DNA of 64,000 nt from Nepenthes gracilis (taxonomy: Eukaryota > Streptophyta > Magnoliopsida > Caryophyllales > Nepenthaceae): positions 13,922,901 through 13,986,900 of the forward strand of contig BSYO01000033.1 of the NCBI GenBank assembly GCA_033239525.1. Direction: 5' to 3'. Positions 8,939 to 17,630 of this stretch are shown here, piece after piece. Below the pieces are notes generated by a model, which was not told the origin of the DNA, ran no database searches, and saw only the letters and a program-made list of their open reading frames with translations. The number at the start of each line of letters is the position of its first letter. Position 1 is the stretch's first letter. The position numbers and the translations under genes were made by a program.

Positions 8939-10193
8939 TGATGGGTACACCAATAATGAGCTGGCCCAAGGAAAGGTTAACGGAAGCCCAAGAAGGTCGG
9001 TCAACATCAACGTTGACCATCTTGGCGGCCATCTTACTCACAAACGGTCAACTCAACGTTGACCAGTTTGGTTGGGCCTTTAGAGGCTTTGCAACAGTGA
9101 TGGGCCTATACTGTTATGGCACACAGCCCTTTAGTTGATCGCCAGCCACTCTCCCTTCGTTCTCTACGAAGGTGGCCAACACACTGACGGTCAACTCAGA
9201 CGTTGACCGTCTGCTCCCTATATATTGGGCCCAAATAAGGCTCTTCTACAGTAATAGACCTGACTCACTCAGGCCCATAGCCCATCTGGAGGCTGACAAC
9301 GGATACCTTTCATAATGGCCGCCAACACGCACGCAGACGGTCAACCCAAGCGTTGACTATCCGCGCTTTGCACGTTGGGCCCCAAGAAGCCTTTCAACAG
9401 TAACGGGCCTGACCCGTTTAGGCCCACCATTCATAAAAAGGCCAACCACGATCCTCCAAGGATATTCCACGATCTCAAAAGGAATATCAGCAAGATTGGT
9501 GCCCTTCAAATAAGGAAGGCGCCAGATCTTCCCAACTCTTTACCAGCCAAGGAACCCCAACGGTAACATGCTGGGAAGGAAAGAAACCAACTTGGAAAGT
9601 GGATGGCCGCCTCAAAAGGAAACAATCCTCCACAATTGGGCAACAAGCATCGGCCTCCAAAAGGAAGGCCAGCAGCAGATCACAGGAACGATCACTCCTT
9701 CCAAAGGAGGAGGATCGCCATCTTTGCCATAAAAGAGGCCCTGGATTCACCATCCAGGGCATGCTTTCATTGGTGTTCTCATTTAGGCTTTCACTCACAC
9801 AGAAAACCCTAAGTGCTCTGAGAAACAAGCTCTGGCTCTCTACAGCCAAAACTCCCAAACACAGTCAAATCCCAAGGCAACGAACGGGTCTTCACACTCG
9901 TTCTCTGCCTTCCCACCATCCAGATACGAGAAAGGCCTTGCGCCTCTCTGACATCTGGAACAAAGCACTCTCTTCCCCTCTCCCATTGCTCACTCTATTT
10001 TCAGTTCCTTCCATTGAAGGCTGTTTTAGTGACTTGAGCATCGGAGTGTTTTCGGTGGGATTACCTCCCGCCGTTAACGCTGACCTCTTGTTCATTTTAG
10101 TGGTGTGTAGGATTCGTACTCGGTGAACGAAGCCGGTTCACATCATCCAGAAGAATCCGAATCTGTTCGAAGTCGGATCCAGTTATGAATTGG
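8939..10193 (+). repeat. Tat LTR L2 (plus sense)
   Basis: Starts TGATGGGTACACC directly after the polypurine tract. The U5 motif is at 10,030-10,048 (one base changed). Aligned with L3, the LTR should end at about 10,192-10,193, where the usual terminal CA is mutated. The next bases (TTGGTGGCGTACTG, from about 10,194) look like a degenerate primer-binding site, so this LTR also has a 5'-LTR-type junction. TTGAC motifs recur near 9,000-9,060, 9,190 and 9,350. Confidence 0.75.
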
Positions 10194-10962
10194 TTGGTGG
10201 CGTACTGTTACCGCTTCGGTAGCCTATTGGCCAATGGTTTGGGTCCTATTGTCCGAATCTTGCCTCTCGGGTGACCCCGGACCCGGTCTGGCGCTTAGGT
10301 GGATGATATTTTTCGCGGTGCAATGGGTGGTGGGTCAAAAACATCGAGCCCCCATTGCATGTTTTTCCATAAGTTTTACAGGGTCTACTGCCGTGCAACA
10401 GGTTGCAGCGGGATCGGCCTACTGACCGGAGCAATGCTACGAGGTGGGGGTTGAGCCAGTGGAGATCTGGCGGCGAGTAGGCCAGAGAAGATCTAGCGGC
10501 GAGAGCTTCGGCAGGCCAGAGAAGATCTAGCGGTGAGGAGCTTCGACAGGCCAGAGAAGATCTGGCGGCAATGAGCTCCGGCAGGCCAGAGAATATCTTA
10601 TGGCGAGAGCTCCGGCAGGCCAGAGAATATCTGGCGGCGAGTAGCTCCGACAGGTCAGAGAGATCTGGCAGCGAGAGGCTCTGGCGGGCCAGAGAAGATC
10701 TTGTGGCGAGAGTCGATCGGCGAAGCCCCCAGTGTCACATCTTCTAATGGGTGCAGACGATCAAGAAGAGAGTGCTCTTCTAAGCGTTGGGCACAAGCAC
10801 ATTTGACGTCAATCACCGGTTAGCATGGCTACCCGATGAGGGGTCGTCGCCATGGAAGGCGATATCTTTAGTCGTTGTGCTGACTGGAGCACAAGTATTG
10901 ACCGTGTTTGTTTTGCGTAAGAGATTGAGTGTTGAGGGGAGACGCTAGACTTTTTGTCGCGT
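10194..10962. other. Spacer between head-to-head Tat LTRs, with ~34-bp repeat
   Basis: No protein gene. From about 10,450 to 10,710 there are about seven units of a ~34-bp repeat (GGCCAGAGAAGATCTAGCGG plus CGAGAGCTTCGGCA). The outer parts appear to be leader sequence of two elements facing one another, since a primer-site-like sequence lies at each edge. Confidence 0.6.
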
Positions 10963-10981
10963 TTCCCACAGACGGCACCAA
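10963..10981 (-). promoter_or_regulatory. Primer-binding-site motif next to LTR L3
   Basis: On the minus strand the sequence reads TTGGTGCCGTCTGTGGGAA directly after the LTR end. The same motif, with one difference, flanks element C's LTR at 63,766-63,784. Its position fits a minus-strand primer-binding site. I cannot assign the tRNA with confidence. Confidence 0.7.
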
Positions 10982-12281
10982 TGATGTGTACCTAGATCCG
11001 ACTTCGAACAGATTCGGATTCTTCTGGATGATGCGAATCGGCTCGGTTCACCGAGTACGAATCCTGCACACCACTAAAACGAACAAGAGGTCAGCGCTAA
11101 CGGCGGGAGGTAATCCCACCGAAAACACTCCGACGCTCAAGTCAGTAAAACAGCCTTCAATGGAAGGAACTGAAAATAGAGAGAGAAATGGGAGAGGGGA
11201 AGAGAGTGCTTTGTTCCAGATGTCAGAGAGGCGCAAGGCCTTTATCGTATCTGGATGGTGGTAAGGCAGAGAACGGGTGTAAAGACTCGTTTGTTGCCTT
11301 AGAGTTTGATTGTGTTTGAGAGTTTTGGCTGCCAGGAACCAGAGTCTGTTTCTCAGAGCGCTTAGGGTTTTTTAATCTCAATGAAAGCGTGTCCTGGATG
11401 GTGAATCCAGGGCCTCTTTTATGGAAAAGATGGTGATCCTCCTCCTTTGGAAGTAGTGATCGTTCCTGTGATCTGCTGCTAGCCTTCCTTTCGGAAGCTG
11501 ATGCTTGTTGCCCAATTGTGGAGGATTGTTTCCTTCTGAGGCGGCCAACTGCTTTCCAAGCTGGGTACCTTCCTTCTGTGCATGCTACCGTTGGAAATCC
11601 TGGGTTGGCAAAGATTAGGGGAAATCTGGCACCTTCCTTATGTGGGAGGCGCCAATATTACCAGTATATTTTTGGTGCCAGCTGGGATCGTGGAGTATCC
11701 TTGGAGAGTTGTTGTTGACCTTTTGATGATTCGTGGACCTAAATGGGTTAGGCCCGTTATTGTTGAAAAGGCTTCTTGGGGCCCAATGTGCAAAGTGTGG
11801 ACGGTCAACGCTCGGGTTGACCGTCTGCTTGCGTGCTGGCCGCCCTTATGGAAGGCATCCGTCGTCAGCCTCCAGGTGGGCTATGGGCCTGAGCGAGTCA
11901 GGCCCATTACTGTAGAAGAGCCTTATTTGGGCCCAACGTATAGGGAGCAGACGGTCAACGTCTGAGTTGACCATCAGTGCGTTGGCCGCCTTCATGGAGA
12001 ACAAAGGGAGAGCGGCTGGCGATCAACTGATGGGCTGTGGGTCATAACAGAATAGGCCCATCACCGTCGCAAAGCCTCTAGAGGCCTAACCAAACTGGTC
12101 AACGTTGAGTTGACCGTTTGTGAGTAAGTTGGCCGCCAAGATGGTCAACGTTGAAGTTGACCGTCTTGGGCTTTTCAGCTCCTGGGCCCGTCTTCTTACT
12201 GGGCCCTCAAAAATATTGACCGACCTTCCTAGGCTTCCGTTAACCTTTCTTTGGGCCAGCCCATTATTGGTGTACCCATCA
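10982..12281 (-). repeat. Tat LTR L3 (minus sense)
   Basis: Runs from TGATGTGTACC at 10,982 to CCCATCA at 12,281 (1,300 bp). The polypurine tract complement CTAGCCCCCC follows at once, and the primer-site motif precedes it. The U5 motif lies at 11,126-11,145. It is the inverted match of L2 and shares its internal TTGAC motifs (about 11,800-11,825, 11,950-11,970 and 12,100-12,160). It has both a 3' internal region (right) and a primer site (left), as an LTR shared by two tandem elements would. Confidence 0.85.
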
Positions 12282-12895
12282 CTAGCCCCCCATGCTGGTC
12301 GTCAGGTTTCTGGCCTCCAGTATATTCATGATGGGACGTTTTTTCTTGCTTTGAGAATCCTATGGAAGTTTATAAAAGCGTGAAGGAGGGCTTGACCGGA
12401 ATTGTTGACCGTTTCTGGGTCAATTCGGAGTACTAGAATTGTTGACCGTCTTTGGTCAATTCCGAAGTACCAAAATTGTTGACCGCCCTGGTCAATTTTT
12501 GAGTACTGCACTGTTGACCGCCCTTCGCCACTCGGGAATGATTTTTGCCTTTTGGGGCGGATCGCAAGGCGTAAAAATGACACGTGTCTTCCTTTGGTTG
12601 GGAGGAGATCCGGGTCATAAATGCGCCAGAGATCCGTCCTTTTACAGGGTCAAGTGGAGAGGCGACACGTGGTAATCCTGATGGTGTCATTAATGAGGGG
12701 TTTCGTGCTAGAGACCCGTCCTTTTGCTGGGTCCAATGAGGAGGTGACGCATGGCAGGACGGACGACGTCCTTTCCATGCTTGGCGCTTAAGTTTTCCTT
12801 CCGTTTTTTTGAAATCAATTACGCTCCCAACCTTCGTCTTCCTCATTCCGTTTCTCAACTAAGTCCTTCGAAGAAACCCTAAAGCTCTTCTGATC
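12282..12895 (+). promoter_or_regulatory. aORF B upstream region
   Basis: In order: TATAAAAG at 12,371-12,378; a TTGACC/GGTCAA hairpin array at about 12,395-12,530; a palindromic G-box GACACGTGTC at 12,579-12,588; a second CACGTG at 12,666-12,671; then a pyrimidine-rich leader and AAACCCTAAAG just before the ATG. Two G-boxes are also found before copy C, although the rest there has diverged. Promoter function is inferred. Confidence 0.55.
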
Positions 12896-14690
12896 ATGGC
12901 TTCCGTGGCGGCTTTTCCATCCGATTTGAGAGAGAATGACATCAAAGCTCTGTACGTCGAGTTCAATATCCCTAAAGAGATGGCCTGGAAGGTCCCAGGT
13001 AAGGACGACAAAGCCTTTTCTCCACCGGAGGGCTACATTACGGTTTACGAGGTTCATCTGAGGAGCGGCCTCCGCCTGCCTTTGCCGGAGGAGTTGGCGT
13101 CGATCATGACAGCTCTGTAAGTCCCCATTGCTCAGCTTCACGCCAATGCGGTGAGGTACATTTGTACTTTATGTATTTTTGCCTGAAAGCTTGACCAAAA
13201 GTTTAGGATGTCTGGCCTTAAGGTTATTTTTAAGGTGACCCAGGGGGCGGAGTGGATTTCACTCAGCCCCCGTGTGGAAATAAAAATAAATAAGGCCATC
13301 CACGACTCCCTGAAGAACTGGAAAAATCGGTTCTTCTTTGTAAATGTGGGGGAGAAATGGCCCCTTGCGAGGAACTAAGGTAAGGTTCCTGAGGTGCATC
13401 TGGGGCCGTCTGCGGCAAAGAGCTCCGCCTATGCCTGGCTGACCAAGGCAATACGGCAAAACCCCAATGAATTTAGGAGGGATTTTTTGGTTTCTCATGA
13501 GGAGACCAAGAAGGCTAAATGGGGACCGCCATCCCCGGTTCAGAAGCCGCACCCTCCGATTAAAATGATGAAACCTGAGGTCTCAAAGAAGTTGATAATC
13601 CGCCCAAGGTCCTTGGAGGAAGCTGCTGAGAGGGCCACTGCTACGCCCTCATCGTCTTCATCGTAAATTGACCTTGTGGCTGCCGGGATCTGCGGCGGAT
13701 CCGGCAGCACTTCTGGAGCGGAGAAATCCTTTGAGGACTGGTCGGCGGAGACCGGAGGAGTTATCCTGGCCCAGCCTGCGGTGGTTCCAGGTGCAGCCTG
13801 GATGGAGTCTGCCGCGGAGCCAACTCGCGACGTGCCCGAGGGTTCACGCACTTATATCGTGGAGCCGTCGATGAGAGCTGATTCACCAGTTGCTGCCCCG
13901 AGGGTAGCCAGGAGGAAGAAACCTGCCGCAGCTGCTCCAGAGGCTGCAAGAGAGGAGCCCGCCGCTGCCGTTGAGGATGATGAGCTCTTGGAGAGCATTC
14001 TGGATGAGGCAGCGGTGTGTTCGACGCGAGAGGAGGCTCCTGGTCCTCTGCCACCTGAGCCTGGTCTGGAGGCCAGGCCTAAGGGACCCACGAGGAAATT
14101 TTTGGAGGTATGATTCTTGACGATTGATTCCTCCTACCTTGTCCCTTCAAGGTTTCTAACTTGTCTTCTGTTCATTGTTTGTGCAGCCGTTGAAGGTTGC
14201 CTCCGCAATTTTTAAGGCAATGACGCAGCGTGATGAGGCACCGGCTGATAAGGAGGCAGAAATAGCCTGGCTGGATGCTAGGCTGGCCGCCTCAGGAGGG
14301 GAGTTACGTGAGCAGGCAGCTGCTCTCGAGGCTGTTATGGCGAGCGCGGTGGCAGAGAATGCCGGACTGAAGGCAAAGAACGCCGAGTTGAAGGCGGATG
14401 TTTCTCGCTTGAAGGAAGAGGATGATCGACTGAAAGTGAGTAACAAACGCCTCGCAGATCGAGCCGCCGCCGTAGAGAAAAAGTTGGCCTCTCGGATGAC
14501 TCCTCATGAGGTAGGGGGCGCACTGCACGCCCGGCTGTTGGAGGGGCTCAATATTGGATGTCGCGTTGCGCGGTTGATCGCTCCGGACTTTCCAGTGGAG
14601 TTTATCAATCAAAGAAACCGCGCAGCGCAACGCAAACAAGATCTGGAGGGAGAGCCCCGAGACAGCCAGGGTGGTCCGCCATCCCTGTAG
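12896..14690 (+). pseudogene. Tat antisense accessory gene (aORF), copy B
   Basis: Same gene as copy A, here on the plus strand and convergent with the integrase remnant. Exon 1 (12,896-14,107) opens MASVAAFPSDLREND and has the PF04195-like block (LYVEFNIPKEMAWKVPG, YITVYEVHLRSG), then FLVSHEETKKAKWGPP, a Ser run and an Ala/Glu/Pro linker. Intron 14,108-14,186 (79 nt, GT...CAG, phase 0). Exon 2 (14,187-14,690) starts PLKVASAIFKAM, is a long coiled coil, and ends GGPPSL. Exon 1 keeps one frame throughout but has four stops (13,118; about 13,184; 13,376; 13,664). Copy A has Q, R, W and Q at those places, so transitions explain all of them. Function unknown. Confidence 0.75.
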
Positions 14691-15239
14691 CCCTCTGTAT
14701 TTCTTTTGTTTTTTGAACCGTATGTAAATTGTAACATACTTTGTGAGTAATAAAATGGAAGCTCTTTTTCAGTCCGGTGTCCATTGCCCCCTTTTTTTTT
14801 GCTTTGTGTTTGTTTATATTGTTGCATTGGGCGGCCAACCTGGTTGGCCGGCGGCCGTTGCTTGGTCGCCTAAGGAGCTGAGCCCCCAGGCTTGGCAGGT
14901 GGTTGCATTAACCAACCCTGCGGTGCTGTCCAAGTGGAGACTCGGGCAGTCAGCGTTAGAGAAGGAACGCTTCTCGTTATTTCTTGATCATACTATCCTT
15001 TCGTCGAGAAGGTTAGTGCGTGAGATAGCCAACCTGGTTGGCTGGCTGCCTAAGGAGTAAGATCCTTAAGCTGGGCAGGCGGTTGTAAGAACCATCTTGG
15101 TGACGCCGTGCAAGTGACAACTTGGGCTGCCAGTGTTGGAGAAGAAGTGTTTCTCCTTTCGACCGTCGTTGACTGACGTTGCTGCTCCCCGAAAGGAGGT
15201 CGTCGCGTGTGCCATTCTTGCCCCCTAAGGTTTTCAGAC
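14691..15239 (+). terminator. aORF B downstream region with polyadenylation signal
   Basis: AATAAA lies at about 14,748, some 60 bp after the aORF stop, in a context shared with copies A and C (TTTGTGAGTAATAAAATGG). The remainder is non-coding and mirrors 6,041-6,500. Confidence 0.6.
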
Positions 15240-15500
15240 CGCTATGGGCCACTTGGATGACCAAGGTTTAGTACGGCCGCTATTGTGCTGCTCGGATGAC
15301 CGAGGTTTCAGACCACTCATGGGCCACTTGGATGACCAAGGTTTTAGACCGCTCATGGGCCACCTGGATGACCAGGGTTTCAGACCGCTCATGGGCCACC
15401 TAGATGACTAGGGTTTAAGACCGCTTATGGGCCACCTGGATGACCAGGGTTTCAAACCACTTTTTGGGCCACCTAGATGACTAGGGTTTAACGAGAGGGT
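15240..15500. repeat. 36-bp minisatellite of the Tat 3' region (copy B)
   Basis: About seven units, the inverted counterpart of 5,798-6,040 (GGGCCACCTGGATGACCAGG plus GTTTCAGACCGCTCAT). It lies between the aORF B end and the integrase remnant. Confidence 0.9.
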
Positions 15501-15672
15501 GAAGACCTTCCCGACTTAGGAGCAGTCTAGGTCGGGTGAATACCTGCAAGGCAAACGCAGTTTATATATGCAAGACCTAGGATCCTATATGCTAAGTAAA
15601 CCTCTTATTTTACTCAATTACACAATCATGCGAATGAATGCACATAGATGGGTTAGTACGTACCTGGGCCTC
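15501..15672. other. 3' non-coding region after pol (B half)
   Basis: Non-coding. It is the inverted match of 5,605-5,797 and includes the CCTAGGATCCTATATGC stretch. No gene. Confidence 0.5.
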
Positions 15673-16343
15673 TTATTGGAAGTAACGCTTCAGGTGGGTT
15701 GCGTTCCACGTTCGTGGGACCAACTTTCCGTCCTGGTTCCGGAGTTTGTATGCTCCGTTGTGCAGGACGGCAGAGACAAGAAAAGGTCCCTCCCAGTTGG
15801 GATAGAGCTTGTTTCGGCCGGCCAGCTTGCCTGTGGCCTCGATGCCTCGTAGGACCAGGTCCCCAACGTCGAATTGCCGGGCTTTCACCTTTTTATTGTA
15901 GTACCGGGCAACTCGGTGTTGGTATGCTGCTGTCCGTATTCTGGCGGCGTCGCGGGCCTCTCTAGCAAGTGAACTTCGCCCAGCGCATAGTTAGCCTCCT
16001 CGGGAGATAGACAGCGAAGATACGGAGTTGAGTATCCACGGCGATATAGTCGCCCATCAACTATTGTGTACCAGCCAGCTGTCTTTTTAATTTGCTTGGC
16101 CTTTTCGGTGTCCTCTGGGAGTGATCCGTCGGCCAAGTATCTAAGGTAAGGCGTCATCCAGTTTTCCGTCTCGGAAATCTGCACTGCCTCTTGTTTCTCT
16201 ATGCTCGGAGCATTCAGGGGTCTCCCGCATGTCCTCGAATATTGCTCTGGGTTCTCGGCAGCAGCTGCTCTAGCCCGCCGGTCTGCCTTCCAATTTTCGG
16301 CTCGAGGAACGTGAACCAGTCTGGAATTGACCAGGGTCCGCAT
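15673..16343 (-). pseudogene. Tat aRNH end plus integrase remnant (B half)
   Basis: Read on the minus strand: the end of the second, Tat-type RNase H (VNSRLVHVPRAENWKADRRA), a connector (EKQEAVQISETENWMTPYL), pre-integrase (DTEKAKQIKKTAGWYTIVDG, YLRCLSPEEANYAL), then GEVHL joined directly to LERPATPP/AREARDAA, then the integrase C-terminus (KVKARQFDVGDLVLRG to HLKRYF). The H-H-C-C finger and the whole catalytic core between GEVHL and AREARDAA are deleted. The right end at about 16,343 is cut by chromovirus D. Confidence 0.85.
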
Positions 16344-16427
16344 GATTCATTTATTATTTTATTTTAAAGCCAAGGATTATGGGCTGACGGCGGCTTATGA
16401 AGTAAAATAAGGCCGGGCCGTCACAGT

Positions 16428-16438
16428 TGGTATCAGAG
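16428..16438 (+). promoter_or_regulatory. Primer-binding site (tRNA-iMet type) of element D
   Basis: TGGTATCAGAG, two bases after a TCACA LTR end. This matches the complement of plant initiator tRNA-Met 3' ends used by many plant Ty3/gypsy elements. It also fixes the right end of the 5' LTR remnant at 16,425. Confidence 0.9.
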
Positions 16439-16618
16439 AATAGTACTGAGATGCTTTAGGTCAATTTGAATCAATACGGAAACTTAGGATAGGAGTAGTT
16501 ACAGAAAGGGGTAGGGTTGGTTTTACTCATACTCTGGACGGAGTAAATTGTGGAAGTCACCCATGCCTAGTTGACTAACGAAACTGTTATTTCAGAAATC
16601 AAGGTCATCACTGAAGTC

Positions 16619-17630
16619 ATGTCTAATAGAGGAAGACCTCAACGGACTAACAACACTCCGGATAAGGAAGCGAGATACCTGAACCTACTAGACCGGATGG
16701 CTGAAGTCATTGAGGCTTTGGCTCCACTAACTCCACCCACTCCAGTGGACCCCCCAATTCCGGTTCATCATGAAAGGTCGGTCTATGACCGTTTCATCAA
16801 CGAGCGCGTTCCTGAATTCTTAGGGGAACCCGACTGTTGAAGGCTGATACTTGGATCCAACGATTTAAGAAGGTGTTTGCGGTAATTAAGTGTCCTGCTG
16901 AAGACATGGTTCTCTATGCCACCCATAAGCTGACGGATGAGGCCCACCACTGGTGGGAAATACAGAAGAGGGTTTTCAATGTACCAGATCGGAATATTAG
17001 TTGGGAAATGTTTGAAGCAGTGTTTCTGGAGAAGTATTCCCCTGCTCATCTTTGTGGACAAAGGAGGATGAATTCATTCGCCTAAGGCAGGGTACTTGCT
17101 CTGTGGCGGAATAAGATGCAAAGTTCACAGAATTATCTCGCTATGCCCCTTTTGTAGTTGAAGACCCAGAGAGGAAGGCTAGGAGGTTCTTTCAAGGACT
17201 AAGGGATGATATTAGGAGGCATCTCTCAACTCTGACGTTGGCCACTTACGGAGAGGTGCTCGCGAAGGCTGTTATCTGTGAGAAGGAGCTGGAGAAAGGA
17301 GCAGTGTTCAAACAAAGGACGTTTAGTCAGACTTCAAGGGCCAGTGCTAGTGGAGGCCCTTCTAAGAAAGCAAGACATTCGAGTTCCAGTGGGGAGCAGA
17401 ACCGATCAGTACAGATTTCCTAAACTCTGGCTAGTAATGCTTGTGATCATTGCGGGAGATCGCATGAAGGGAAGCCTTGCTATAAGAAGTTGGGGGTTTG
17501 TTATAACTGTGGCCAGGCTGGACACATGATCAAAGATTGTCCACTTGCCAAACAAGCCCCAAGATCCAAGTCCCCTATTTCAGTTAAGGTGTTTGCTGTT
17601 TCTACAAAGGAGGCCGAAACATCTACGTAG
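16619..17630 (+). pseudogene. gag: gag of chromovirus D, broken
   Basis: Starts MSNRGRPQRTNNTPDKEA. The capsid part holds FLGEPDC, TWIQRFKKVF, HHWWEIQKRVF and FFQGLRDDIRRHL. Next come a basic Ser-rich linker and two zinc-knuckle stretches: CDHCGRSHEGKPC and the complete CCHC motif CYNCGQAGHMIKDC (about 17,500-17,542). A stop follows FLGEPDC at 16,838, with further frame breaks near 17,080 and 17,110 and a stop at about 17,420. It packages the RNA in intact relatives; here it is not translatable as one protein. Confidence 0.85.

Noticed and set aside
10194..10981. Spacer as the loop of a perfect palindrome
   Set aside because: Its two sides are not complementary. Only the flanking arms are inverted repeats.
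16428..16438. TGGTATCAGAG as part of a tRNA gene
   Set aside because: Only the primer-binding complement is present, directly after an LTR end. No cloverleaf surrounds it; the same applies at 41,491 and 42,245.
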